64,000 nt of DNA from Kofleriaceae bacterium. GTDB lineage: Bacteria; Myxococcota_A; Polyangia; Haliangiales; Haliangiaceae. Under the pieces are notes generated by a model. That model ran no database searches. It had not been told where the DNA came from and saw only the letters and a program-made list of their open reading frames with translations. The first letter of the stretch is position 1. Each line of letters begins with the position of its first letter. Below are positions 41,610 to 50,065 of the stretch, one piece after another. Location of the stretch: NCBI GenBank assembly GCA_022842285.1, contig JALHPV010000001.1, positions 1-64,000 of the forward strand. Direction: 5' to 3'. A program made the position numbers and the translations under genes.

Positions 41610-43673
41610 CTAGAGGTTCGCAGTTGACTTGTTCCGGAGCAACGCGCGGAACCGGTTCGCAACCGCTTCGATCCGCTCGGCGGCGACGTCATCGAACTCC
41701 CCTGACAAGCCGCCTCCGATGCTCGAACCATTGATGACCTGTCCGGACGCGAGGATGGCGAGGCAGAGCCGGGTCCGCTCGCTCATCAGGCTGGCCTGAA
41801 AGCCGAGGTCGGGCCCGAACCCGAACGACACCCGTTCCTTGCCGGGCACGAACCCGAGCTCGAACCGCTGATTCAGCGCGAGCTCGGCAAGAGGGAGCGT
41901 ATTTTGCCGCAGGTAGCTGAGCGTGGCGTGCTCGGCGTCGATCAGCTTGAACGAGGTGAACGCGACGTCGTCGAGCTGCGCGGGATCGCTGCTCGCGAAG
42001 CCTTGCACTTCGAGGACGCCCGCGATCCCCGCGCGGTCGACGCGCGCATCGCGGCGGCTGCGCTCGGGATCGCCCTTGCCAGTCCCGAGGAAGGGCTTGT
42101 CGGCGTAGCCCGCGTTCGTGGTCGCCTTGAAGTTCTGCCACTCGACCAGGGTCTTGCCGTACTGCACTCCACGGGCAGACGTGGCCACCTTCGAGACGAG
42201 CTCGTCCGCGAGCTCGTTCAGGCCCTCGAGGTCCGCCTGCAAGAGGGCGGGCATGAGGTCCACGAGCTTCAGCTGCATCGCGAGCCCTTCGTCGGAGACG
42301 AGGTCGCGCTGGATCTGCATGAAGGCAGACGCGGGCTTGCTCGACAGCGTCCCCGCGTCGGTGAACGAGCTGGTGATGCCATCGAACGAATTGAGTACGA
42401 GGGTCTGCATGGCCTCGCTCGCGCCGCCCGCCACCGCGGCGCGGACGAGGGCCCCCTTTGCGAGCCCGGCGTCCGTGATCAGGGCGCGCTCTTCGTCCGT
42501 GAGCGCGGCGATGGCCCGCTCGGACAGTCCATGGCGAGCGGCGCGGCCATCGAGCGCCTTCTGCGCGATGCCTCCCACCAGCGTTCCCAGCGCGCCGGCC
42601 ACGTACGAGAGCGTCAGCTGCCCCAGAGTCTTCATCACGATCATCGCGGCCGACGCGTCCTCGGGCGGTGGAGGGTCTTGGAGGTTCCCGCCGAGCTCGT
42701 CGATGGCCTTCAGGCGCTTGTCGTAGATGGCATTCATGCCGATCGCGATCTTGGCGACGGCCTGCTCGGGCGTGGCACTCGTGGTCGCTCCGTCCTGTTT
42801 CTTCGTCGGCGCAGCCCGTACGATTTCGAGGGCGCGCGCCGGGTCGACGGTGCCCGAGTACGGACGCGGTCGTGTCACGAGACCTTGCGCCGCCCGCAGA
42901 CGGTTCTCAGCATCGAAGGTCGCGGCGAGCGTGGCATGCCACGGCATGCGGGGGGACATGGCCATCCACTCCGCGATGGCATCGAGCTCGACGCTGATGG
43001 CCTCGACGTGGGGCTTCAGCCGAGTCCGCGACTTGCGGTCGCCGACGGCCACGAGCTGGCTCGTCGTTGCCTGCATGGAGGCGGCCAGCGACACGCACGC
43101 GGCGATGATCTCGTCGCGATTGTTCGCGCTCGCCGTCGCCCGTGCGGCCGCGGCGCTCGACTTGAGCGCAGACAACTCGAAGGCCACCAGCTCGAGCTTC
43201 TGTTCGTTCCCGCCGGTATCGAAGGTCGCGTCCTTGTTCGGGGTCGCGGACCGCATTCGCTCCGCTGCCTTCGACGGCATCCGGGCCGCGAGGAGCGTGA
43301 TGCTGGCGTCGACCTCGTCGGCGACCACGCCGAGCTTCTGCTTGCGCAGCCGGCCGTCGAGCAACTGGAGCGCCCCGTACATCGCGGCGAGCGAGTCGCC
43401 GAGCGGCTCCCATTGAACCTTCTCGTCGCGGGCCAGCTGCTCGACGAGCTGGGAGACCTTCGACCCGGCGATCCCGACCACGGTCTTCGAGGCCTTGAGG
43501 CCCGACATCGCTTCAGCTCCGATCATCTGCACCAGTCGAGCGGCGGCCTCGGATGCATCGATGACCGCGACCGCGGTTCCTTTGCCGGTCCCGGTCGGCT
43601 GCTTCCTCACGCCGGTGTCACGGTCTGGCTCGTCTCGCGTAGCTGGCTTCTTCACCTTCGCTTCTGGTGCCAT
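41610..43673 (-). CDS. Large alpha-helical protein of cassette A, possible effector or structural partner
   Basis: Protein of 687 residues, no family recognised. The N-terminal 40 residues are Lys/Pro/Thr-rich. Then come long helices (DASEAAARLVQMIGAEAM, LLDGRLRKQKLGVVADEVDA, ELSALKSSAAAARATAS). A hydrophobic stretch near 360-400 (KTLGQLTLSYVAGALGTLVG) could insert in a membrane. A mixed C-terminal domain (VAFTSFKLIDAEHATLSYLR, ELGFVPGKERVSFGFGPDLG) follows. There is no HExxH (so not DUF4157) and no signal peptide. It is the first gene of the unit with a lipoprotein and an injection-system-type AAA ATPase, so it may be a cargo or client of that ATPase. ATG 43673 follows GAGG at 9-base spacing. 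Confidence 0.7.
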   Translation of the reverse strand: MAPEAKVKKPATRDEPDRDTGVRKQPTGTGKGTAVAVIDASEAAARLVQMIGAEAMSGLKASKTVVGIAGSKVSQLVEQLARDEKVQWEPLGDSLAAMYGALQLLDGRLRKQKLGVVADEVDASITLLAARMPSKAAERMRSATPNKDATFDTGGNEQKLELVAFELSALKSSAAAARATASANNRDEIIAACVSLAASMQATTSQLVAVGDRKSRTRLKPHVEAISVELDAIAEWMAMSPRMPWHATLAATFDAENRLRAAQGLVTRPRPYSGTVDPARALEIVRAAPTKKQDGATTSATPEQAVAKIAIGMNAIYDKRLKAIDELGGNLQDPPPPEDASAAMIVMKTLGQLTLSYVAGALGTLVGGIAQKALDGRAARHGLSERAIAALTDEERALITDAGLAKGALVRAAVAGGASEAMQTLVLNSFDGITSSFTDAGTLSSKPASAFMQIQRDLVSDEGLAMQLKLVDLMPALLQADLEGLNELADELVSKVATSARGVQYGKTLVEWQNFKATTNAGYADKPFLGTGKGDPERSRRDARVDRAGIAGVLEVQGFASSDPAQLDDVAFTSFKLIDAEHATLSYLRQNTLPLAELALNQRFELGFVPGKERVSFGFGPDLGFQASLMSERTRLCLAILASGQVINGSSIGGGLSGEFDDVAAERIEAVANRFRALLRNKSTANL

Positions 43674-43774
43674 ACGTGCGTGCCTCGGCCTTCCTCGGCG
43701 CGGGTTGCGACAAATCTTCAAGTCCGTTGGCGCGCACGTAAGGGGTAGGTAAAGGACGAGCCACCCGAGCAACG

Positions 43775-43815
43775 GCGCACCCCGTCGGAGTGTCTCCTCG
43801 CCCGATGGGGTGCGC
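43775..43815. promoter_or_regulatory. Large hairpin between cassette A and the propeller gene
   Basis: Arms 43775-43788 and 43802-43815 (GCGCACCCCGTCGG paired with CCGATGGGGTGCGC, one G-T wobble) enclose a 13-base loop. It sits 102 bp upstream of the cassette A start and 58 bp upstream of the propeller gene start, in the shared divergent promoter region. It could be an operator, an mRNA leader structure or a barrier between the two promoters. No T-run follows on either strand. Confidence 0.5.
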
Positions 43816-43872
43816 GGGTAGATCCGAGTACGAGGCCGTGCGTTCCCAGCCTGTTCGTCGAAAGGAGGAACC

Positions 43873-45411
43873 ATGCAGGTCCGGGTTGCAGCGATCTTGG
43901 TGATGGCGATGGGGTGCAGCGGGAACACGCCGAAACAGAAGGCGGTGGTTCCGAAGCCGGGGACGGTCACCACCGGCACCGAGGCGCCGCAGGGCGAGAT
44001 CGTGACCGCCGAGGTCGAGGAGATGAACAGCGCCAAGTACGGCCGCCCCCCGACGGAGTTCCAGAAGGGACACCCCACCCCGCGTGCGGCCCCGAAGGCG
44101 ACGCGCACCGCCGACGGCTTCCAGGTGCAGTTCGAGAGCCACGCGACCATCACCACGCCGACGGTCTACGAGCGCGCGGTGATCGTCTCGGGCGGCTTCA
44201 AGAGCGAGCAGCTCTACGCCTTCGACAAGGTCACGGGCGACTCGATCTGGGCCCTCGACCTCCACGACGACGGGCCTTCGAGCCCGGCGTGCGAGCGTGG
44301 CGTCTGCGTCGTCTCGACGGAGTCCTGCACCATCTTCGCGATCGCCGCCGAGACGGGCAAGGAACTCTGGTCCTTCTATCTTGGCGACCCGCTCACGAGC
44401 GCGCCGACGATCGCCGGCGATCGCGTCTTCGCGTCGTACCCGGCCATGTCCACCTCCGACGGCAAGGAGAAGCCGCCCACCGCGAGCCACGCCCTCGCCG
44501 CCTTCGATCTGAAGTCCGGGAAGATCCTGTGGCAGATCTGGCTCGACAGCGACGTCATGTCCGCGCCCGTCGCCGTCGGCGAGTTCGTCTACGTCAACAC
44601 GTTCGCCGGCACCGTCATCAAGCTCGAGCAGGCCACCGGCAAGATCCGCTACGCCATGCGCGCGGCGGCCACCAGCGCACCCGTCGTGCAGTTCGACAGC
44701 GCCGGCGTCGAGCAGATGTACTACACGAAGCGTGGCGTCGCGGCTCCGGCCGCCGATGGCCGCCGCAAGGCCACCGAGTCGATCATCCGCACCGACCACA
44801 ACGAGCCGCAGACCAAGTACGAGTCGAACAAGCGCGACGCCGACTACATCGACTCGGCCGTGCAGTCGTCGAGCGGGCACGCGCAGAAGGCCGCCGCCGA
44901 GGACTCCGCGAACGGCTTCTCCGGGGGCGCCCCCGTCGCCGCGAACGCCAGCGCGGCCTTCAGCAACGTCGGCGTCACGAGCGTCTCCTCGATGCAGAGC
45001 TTCCAGGGCTCGCGCATCCTGAAGCTCCGCGATCGCAGCGTGAACACCATGGGCGACGAGGTCATCGCGACCGATGCCGAGACGGGCGCCACCCTCTGGA
45101 CCTACAAGCTCTCTGGCAACCTCGCCGCGGAGGGTGGCTTCCTCGGTACCGCCCCCCTCGCCGCCGGTAACTCCATCATGTTCGGCACCCTCGAGGGCAA
45201 GGTCGTCCGTCTCGACGAGGCCTCCGGCAAGACCCTGAAGACCTGGGACGTCGCCAGCCCCGTCCGCTCCCAGCCCGTCGTCGACAGCGGCTGGATCTAC
45301 GTCGGCACGGACGACGGCAAGCTCATCGCCATCAACACCAAGGACAAGTCCGTCACCGGCTGGCCGACCTGGGGCGGCAACGCGCAGCGCACCGGCATCG
45401 CAAAGTACTGA
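43873..45411 (+). CDS. PQQ-type beta-propeller lipoprotein (BamB-like fold)
   Basis: Protein of 512 residues with a short lipoprotein signal (VAAILVMAMGC). The mature part is a propeller of PQQ-like repeats: LYAFDKVTGDSIWALDL, IFAIAAETGKELWSF, LAAFDLKSGKILWQIWLD, VIKLEQATGKIRYAM, VIATDAETGATLWTYKLSG, VVRLDEASGKTLKTWDVA, LIAINTKDKSVTGWPTWGG. The repeat resembles BamB and PQQ dehydrogenases without cofactor residues. An insert of about 100 residues (Asp/Ser/Ala-rich) splits the propeller. ATG 43873 has a strong ribosome-binding site AAAGGAGG at 43861-43868, suggesting high expression. Role in the envelope is likely but unknown. Confidence 0.88.
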   Translation: MQVRVAAILVMAMGCSGNTPKQKAVVPKPGTVTTGTEAPQGEIVTAEVEEMNSAKYGRPPTEFQKGHPTPRAAPKATRTADGFQVQFESHATITTPTVYERAVIVSGGFKSEQLYAFDKVTGDSIWALDLHDDGPSSPACERGVCVVSTESCTIFAIAAETGKELWSFYLGDPLTSAPTIAGDRVFASYPAMSTSDGKEKPPTASHALAAFDLKSGKILWQIWLDSDVMSAPVAVGEFVYVNTFAGTVIKLEQATGKIRYAMRAAATSAPVVQFDSAGVEQMYYTKRGVAAPAADGRRKATESIIRTDHNEPQTKYESNKRDADYIDSAVQSSSGHAQKAAAEDSANGFSGGAPVAANASAAFSNVGVTSVSSMQSFQGSRILKLRDRSVNTMGDEVIATDAETGATLWTYKLSGNLAAEGGFLGTAPLAAGNSIMFGTLEGKVVRLDEASGKTLKTWDVASPVRSQPVVDSGWIYVGTDDGKLIAINTKDKSVTGWPTWGGNAQRTGIAKY

Positions 45412-45460
45412 GCCCCAAAAATCTCGTGACCTTTGCGTGCCTGCCGTCCACTGGAGCGCC

Positions 45461-45763
45461 ATGGAGGTATGCGCCGACACTCTGCGCGCCCAGGCCGAGC
45501 GCGCCACCGCCGACCGGCAGTGGGCCCTGGCACGGGATCGCTGGAACGTCCTTGCCTGCTCCGACCCCCGGAACAAGGACTTCCGCGCGAACCTGGCCTA
45601 CGCCCGTGCCCGGGAGCGCCTCGAAGCCGGCGACCGTGCTGGGGGCATCGAGCAGCTCGAGTGGGTCCTCCGCCTCGCGCCCTCGCATGCCCAGGCCCGC
45701 GAAATGATGAAGGAGCTGAGCCCCGTCCGCTTCGGCCTCGGCCGCCTGCTCCGCCCACGCTGA
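45461..45763 (+). CDS. Small TPR-like protein
   Basis: Protein of 100 residues with two or three helix pairs: CADTLRAQAERATADRQWAL and ARDRWNVLACSDPRNKDFRA, then ARARERLEAGDRAGGIEQLE and WVLRLAPSHAQAREMMKELS. The spacing of Ala, Asp and Pro fits tetratricopeptide repeats, which bind partner proteins. No signal. ATG 45461 follows GGAG; GTG 45437 would add eight residues. It lies 49 bp after the propeller gene and may be cotranscribed. Confidence 0.68.
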   Translation: MEVCADTLRAQAERATADRQWALARDRWNVLACSDPRNKDFRANLAYARARERLEAGDRAGGIEQLEWVLRLAPSHAQAREMMKELSPVRFGLGRLLRPR

Positions 45764-45764
45764 G

Positions 45765-45793
45765 TCACCCCGCAGGGGTGAAGTAGCCGGCTA
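45765..45793. promoter_or_regulatory. Hairpin followed by a 10-bp palindrome
   Basis: TCACCCC, loop GCA, GGGGTGA at 45765-45781 directly after the stop of the TPR-like gene, then the perfect palindrome TAGCCGGCTA at 45784-45793, 46 bp before the next gene. The hairpin may end transcription weakly (no T-run); the palindrome could be an operator for the lipoprotein gene. Confidence 0.4.
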
Positions 45794-45838
45794 AACTTTC
45801 ATAGCAACCCATGGGACCATCGGGCGAATGGTGGCGCC

Positions 45839-47323
45839 ATGGTGAAGCTCAACGCTCTCTCTCTCCTCGCGGCCGCGCTCCTGGCGGGCTGCACGAAACC
45901 CAATAACGCGACCTGCGCGGACGACTACTGCCAGGACGAGACCCTGCCGTTCTGCGACAAGGACGGCTTCCTCGAAGGGACGGAGAACGCGTGCATCGCC
46001 ATCTCCTGTACGCCCAGCGAGCTCGTGGCCTGCCACACCGCGACCGAGGCGTACTACTGCAACGCGACCGGCAACGACATCAACATCAGCCCCTGCGCCA
46101 ACGGCTGCGACGAGGCGATGGGCGGCTGCATCGACGAGATCATCGTCGAGGAGGCGTGCATCGCGAATACCGTCGAGTGCGACGGCGACGTGGTGAAGCG
46201 CTGCAACGCCGACGGCGTCCTCTCCGTCGAGGCGTGCGACGTCTCGTGCGTCTCCGATCCCGAGCCGCACTGCGCGTACCTCGAGCCGAAGTACCTGCCC
46301 GACATCTGCGATATGCCGGCGACGGGCCACGTCGACTTCGGTCCGTTCGACACCAACATCGACAGCCAGTGCACGGGTGGCATCGTTACGCAGGTCGATG
46401 GACCCGAGATCTGCGTCGTGCGCGCGGCAACGATCTCGATTCCCACCGGGGTGATCGCAAAGGTGACCGGCGCCCGTGCACTGGCACTCGTGGCCGACTC
46501 GAGCCTGCTGCTGGAAGGTGAACTCGACATCAGCGCCGATGCACGCAGCAGTGGCCCAGGCGGAGCGGTCCCAGAGTGGACAGTTGGAGAAGGAACTGGG
46601 TCTGGCGGCGGTGGCGGTGGCGGGCTCGGAGGCCGCGGTGGAAATGGCGCTAGCTCGACTGTCGACGGCGGTGCCATGAACGGCGGCCCTGCCTACGATC
46701 CGCAGTCCGTCATAACGTTTCTTGCTGGAACCGGGCGACGGCAAGACCCTGGCGTCCAAGCAGCGCCAGGTGGAGGAGGAGGGGGAGCCATTTTGGTGGC
46801 ATGTCGCGGACCTGTCGTGGTCTCGGGCATCGTCGATGCTGGTGGCGGCGGCGGCCTCGGAGGGAGGGACAGGGATGGACGACCCTCCGTCGATAACATT
46901 GTTGGCGGCGGTGGCGGCGGTTCAGGTGGCCACCTCGTCGTGCAAGGGATGGGCGTGTCGACTCTCGGCCAGTTCTTCGCAAATGGGGGAAGCGGCGGAA
47001 ACGGGTGGTTCTCCGAGGGGCTCACGACAGGTAACGTGACTCCAGGCCAGGACGGTCTTGACGGTGTGCGTTCGCAAGCATCGGTGACGTCGCCTGTACC
47101 CGCGAGTGTGCAAGGCCGAGGCGGTGCGGGTGGCTCCGCTATGGCAAGCCCCGGTCACGGGACACGCGGCGGTAGTCAGCTGCCCACTGCGGGCGGCCCT
47201 GCTGGCGGGGGCGGAAGCGTCGGAATCTTCCAGGTGTACACGCCCGCTGGTGTCACTCCTGCGCTGAATGTGACGGTGGCGTCTCCCGAGTTCGCTCCGC
47301 CTCTCTTCGTCAACGTTCGGTGA
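45839..47323 (+). CDS. Cys-rich lipoprotein with glycine-rich C-terminal domain
   Basis: Protein of 494 residues. The signal ALSLLAAALLAGC is a classic lipoprotein signal. Residues 25-170 contain about 24 cysteines in repeated patterns (ACIAISCTPSELVACHT, CNADGVLSVEACDVSC), likely disulfide knots of the kind seen in Myxococcota surface lipoproteins. From about 240 the chain is strongly Gly-rich (EGTGSGGGGGGGLGGRGGNG) with blocks such as GGAILVACRGPVVVSGIVD, seen in large myxobacterial secreted proteins. Base composition in the Gly-rich part is less G/C-biased than in neighbouring genes. Function unknown. ATG 45839. Confidence 0.78.
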   Translation: MVKLNALSLLAAALLAGCTKPNNATCADDYCQDETLPFCDKDGFLEGTENACIAISCTPSELVACHTATEAYYCNATGNDINISPCANGCDEAMGGCIDEIIVEEACIANTVECDGDVVKRCNADGVLSVEACDVSCVSDPEPHCAYLEPKYLPDICDMPATGHVDFGPFDTNIDSQCTGGIVTQVDGPEICVVRAATISIPTGVIAKVTGARALALVADSSLLLEGELDISADARSSGPGGAVPEWTVGEGTGSGGGGGGGLGGRGGNGASSTVDGGAMNGGPAYDPQSVITFLAGTGRRQDPGVQAAPGGGGGGAILVACRGPVVVSGIVDAGGGGGLGGRDRDGRPSVDNIVGGGGGGSGGHLVVQGMGVSTLGQFFANGGSGGNGWFSEGLTTGNVTPGQDGLDGVRSQASVTSPVPASVQGRGGAGGSAMASPGHGTRGGSQLPTAGGPAGGGGSVGIFQVYTPAGVTPALNVTVASPEFAPPLFVNVR

Positions 47324-47440
47324 GGCTGACCTTGTTCCGGGACCTTCGTCTTCACCGTTCTTGCTAGTGCAGACCATGCCCAAGCGATAGCCGAAGTGCC
47401 AAGGTCGCCGCCGACTCTCTGAACGGGAGCCGAAAATGGG

Positions 47441-47466
47441 GAGAGCCCCGACGAAGCGGGGCTCTC
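47441..47466. terminator. Bidirectional terminator-like hairpin
   Basis: GAGAGCCCCG, loop ACGAAG, CGGGGCTCTC: a perfect 10-bp stem between the convergent lipoprotein genes (ends at 47323 and 47492). It is followed by TCTAT on the plus strand and CCCATTTT on the minus strand, so both sides have only short T tracts. Position and stem strength fit a terminator shared by both genes. Confidence 0.75.
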
Positions 47467-47491
47467 TCTATCGGACCAGGTTACGTTCTGG

Positions 47492-48691
47492 CTAGGGAGC
47501 GGTGAACGTCGACGCGCAAACCTGAACCGTGTAGTCACGCGGGAACCCGTCCGCCGCAGCGTCAGGAGCCGCGATGTCAGGCATATAGCCGCCGATGATC
47601 ACCTGGTACGTCGTGTTTGGCTTGAGACCGGCCGTACCGTACTCGGGCTGCCCCGAGATGTACGTATCGAACGCAACAAGCGTGGTCGGCACCGCGGCGC
47701 CGGCCTTCTCGTACACGTACATGTCGAGGTCAGCCGGGGGAGCCGTCGTGCCCCAATCGAGCCGCACGCGACCCTCGTTCACCGCCGGACCGGTGGTGAA
47801 CTCGTAGGTATCGATGTCGTAGTACGTGTCGGTCGTGATCGCGTTCTGCGTCGCAGCGGTTCCGGCGATCTTTGCGTTGGCACCGGCTGCGATAGCAGCA
47901 GTGACTGTATTGGGAGCGTCGGCCCCCGGCGTGAGGGTAATCGTGCCATCAGCGGCAATGCTGAACGTGTCGTTACCCGTGTTGTTGGCACCGTCGGTTT
48001 CCGTGAGAGTCGCAGCACCAGCGCCTGCGGGGCAGGTCGCCGCGTCGGCCTCGACAGTGATCCGGAGCTTGTACGTCGAGGTGCCGGGCGCATCGGCGGT
48101 GTCATAGACGCCGGCGAGGAGGAGATAGTCACCAGCCGGCACGGAAAGGGCCGCGGCGGACGCGTGTTCGTTCAGGAACAGGCCGAACGTTACCGCGTCA
48201 CCGCTCGCGAGGTCGAACACGGCGAACTGGGCGTTCGGAGCCGTCTCGAGGCCGGTACCGGACAGCGAGAGGTAGATGTTGCCCGTCGCGGCCAGCGACA
48301 CCTGGTAGGCATCCTGGTCGACAACGCCGAGGTCGCCGGGCTCCTCGGCAGGCTCGAAGTGGCCGTTGTTGAACGTGCCACATGCCGTGTACGAGGCCGT
48401 CACGCTCGCCTGGGTAAGCTCCCAGGCGCCAGCGGCATTCGCGCCGTTGCCGACGTCATTCAGCTCAGCCCAGTCGCAACCCGCGGGGAGCGTCGGACCA
48501 TCGATGGGCGCGTCGACATCGTCACTGCTCGCGTCGGGGATAACGATGTCATCGTTGTCGTCCGCATCGGCGTCGTTGTCATTGTTGTCCGCGTCCGCGT
48601 CGTTGTTGTTGTCATCCGAGCCGGAGTCGTCGCCGCAGGCACCCGCGAAAATCGCGGAGACGGCAAAGAGGGTTGCGCCAATCTTCTTCAT
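47492..48691 (-). CDS. Lipoprotein with Asp/Asn-rich linker and pre-peptidase-like domains
   Basis: Protein of 399 residues. Signal KKIGATLFAVSAIFAGAC, then a linker of almost only Asp, Asn and Ala (DNNNDADADNNDNDADADD) to about residue 48. The mature part has two beta domains of the PPC type that often accompany secreted peptidases (DQDAYQVSLAATGNIYLSLS and DIDTYEFTTGPAVNEGRVRL, each followed by an FAVFDLASGD or DMYVYEKAG strand). No catalytic domain is seen. GAGGA lies 6 bases before ATG 48691. Probably a surface adhesin or matrix component. Confidence 0.78.
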   Translation of the reverse strand: MKKIGATLFAVSAIFAGACGDDSGSDDNNNDADADNNDNDADADDNDDIVIPDASSDDVDAPIDGPTLPAGCDWAELNDVGNGANAAGAWELTQASVTASYTACGTFNNGHFEPAEEPGDLGVVDQDAYQVSLAATGNIYLSLSGTGLETAPNAQFAVFDLASGDAVTFGLFLNEHASAAALSVPAGDYLLLAGVYDTADAPGTSTYKLRITVEADAATCPAGAGAATLTETDGANNTGNDTFSIAADGTITLTPGADAPNTVTAAIAAGANAKIAGTAATQNAITTDTYYDIDTYEFTTGPAVNEGRVRLDWGTTAPPADLDMYVYEKAGAAVPTTLVAFDTYISGQPEYGTAGLKPNTTYQVIIGGYMPDIAAPDAAADGFPRDYTVQVCASTFTAP

Positions 48692-48939
48692 GTGAGTCCT
48701 CGTAAGGGTTGAGCCGGGTTGCCGGAGGGGGACTCAAACACGGCCCGGGGGCCGAGGTCCACCTCATTTCACCGGTCGTTCACGCCCGTGTGACGAGTCG
48801 GCAAAAATGTAGTTGTAACGAGGGGATCCGTGGTCAGCGAGACCGTGCGGAGGGGCACACGGGCGACCGGCCGGATGCGTGATCCGAGGCACGTAGCGCG
48901 GAGGCGGCGACGGGCCGCGACAACGCGCAACGTCGCAGG

Positions 48940-49248
48940 TCAGTAGGTCGGGGTCCAGACGCCGTTGTCGTAGTTCCAGGCCTTGGGCTGGGCCGGCTGG
49001 GCCGCGGCCTGGGGCTGGCTGCCACCCGAGTTGAGGGCGACCATGAACATCATCATGTCCTGCATGCGCAGGCCGCCGCCGCTGCCCTTCGACGACGCGA
49101 GCGCCGACAGGGACTCCTGGATGCTGCCGAGGGCCGACATGAGCTGATCGTCGCCGGACGAGGACGACGAGCCGCTGCGGCTCGCGCCGCCCTGAACGTT
49201 GGTCATGGCCGTCGGGTCGATCGTCTGGAAGTCGGTGGGCGAAGGCAT
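48940..49248 (-). CDS. Small double-glycine leader peptide (peptide 3)
   Basis: Protein of 102 residues. The leader PSPTDFQTIDPTAMTNVQGG ends in a double-glycine motif. The rest has a Ser-rich start (ASRSGSSSSSGDD), an amphipathic helix (LMSALGSIQESLSALASS), a Gly turn, a Met-rich helix (LRMQDMMMFMVALNSGG) and an Ala/Gln/Pro tail ending in WNYDNGVWTPTY. The helix-turn-Met helix order matches peptide 2. ATG 49248 is preceded by GAGGAA at good distance, and a sigma-54-like promoter lies 43 bp upstream. Function unknown; processed export is inferred. Confidence 0.68.
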   Translation of the reverse strand: MPSPTDFQTIDPTAMTNVQGGASRSGSSSSSGDDQLMSALGSIQESLSALASSKGSGGGLRMQDMMMFMVALNSGGSQPQAAAQPAQPKAWNYDNGVWTPTY

Positions 49249-49290
49249 GGTGAGTTCCTCGGGGCTCGGGTTGCGACGACCAGAGGTAAC

Positions 49291-49306
49291 AGCAGCCTCC
49301 GTGCCA
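49291..49306 (-). promoter_or_regulatory. Sigma-54-type -24/-12 promoter for double-glycine peptide 3
   Basis: Minus strand reads TGGCACGGAGGCTGCT, with the strict 11-base GG-to-GC spacing. Bases outside the variable three agree exactly with the peptide 2 promoter (TGGCACGG, CTGCT). The predicted start of transcription near 49280 leaves a 32-nt leader with a GAGGAA ribosome-binding site. Confidence 0.62.
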
Positions 49307-49417
49307 CGATCGGACGATCGCGATCTCCAGAACTTCGGCGATCGATCGGGGTGATCACCGGGGGAGGCGGGGGCCGGACTCGTATACCGGGGGATTCGAT
49401 CGGAGGAGGGGCTGGGA

Positions 49418-50065
49418 CTAGCGGCGCCAGAGGCGGCGCACTGCGTCGGTCCACTCGACTGCGTTCTCGGCGGCGGCGCGGAAGAGGCTGTACATCGGGC
49501 CGAGGGGGCCGGGGTCCGCGGCGTGGGGCGCCGCAGGCTCGACGCCGGGGATGGCCAGCTCGATCGACATGATGCCGCCGCCCGCGTGGACCGTGCGGTC
49601 GGGTGTGATCGCGTCGACGAGCTCCTTCATCTTGGTGTTGGAGCCGAGGACCTCGCAGCGGAAGCGCTCGAGGCCACGCTCGGCGGCGGCGGCGCAGATG
49701 CGCAGGAAGAGGAGCTTGCCGAGGCCGCGGCCGTGCGCTTCGTCGGCGACCGCGACGGCAGCTTCGGCGATGGTGGGTTCGTCCGGCAACCGGATGAAGC
49801 GCGCGATGCCGAGGCCGACGCCGTCGCGCGTGGCGCCGAGGGCGAAGTGGCTCATCTGATCGACCTCGGTCAGATACGTCAGCTCGTCCTCGGAGAGAGA
49901 AGACTTGGAACCGAGGAAGCGGGCGTAGCGCGACTCCTGGCTGAGCCGCTCGAAGCCGGTGCGCAGCAGGTCGCGATCGGCGGGCGTCACGAGGCGCAGC
50001 TCGCACGTGGTGCCGTCACGGAGCGTGGCGACCTCGCGGTAGTTGGCGTCGAAGAAGTACGTCAT
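49418..50065 (-). CDS. GNAT-family N-acetyltransferase
   Basis: Acetyl-CoA-dependent acyltransferase of 215 residues. The start CELRLVTPADRDLLRTGFER is the usual GNAT beginning, and the acetyl-CoA loop is EAHGRGLGKLLFLRI (R-G-x-G type Q/RxxGxG/A). LSEDELTYLTEVDQMSHFAL resembles the GNAT domain fused to acyl-CoA synthetase-type Pat enzymes. The last 60 residues (VEPAAPHAADPGPLGPM) are an extension. ATG 50065 overlaps the stop of the DUF3052 gene as ATGA, showing tight coupling. Target unknown; protein lysine acetylation is possible. Confidence 0.88.
   Translation of the reverse strand: MTYFFDANYREVATLRDGTTCELRLVTPADRDLLRTGFERLSQESRYARFLGSKSSLSEDELTYLTEVDQMSHFALGATRDGVGLGIARFIRLPDEPTIAEAAVAVADEAHGRGLGKLLFLRICAAAAERGLERFRCEVLGSNTKMKELVDAITPDRTVHAGGGIMSIELAIPGVEPAAPHAADPGPLGPMYSLFRAAAENAVEWTDAVRRLWRR

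Noticed and set aside
41610-43673. DUF4157-type injection-system cargo
   Set aside because: No HExxH motif or DUF4157 pattern is present in either large cassette protein.
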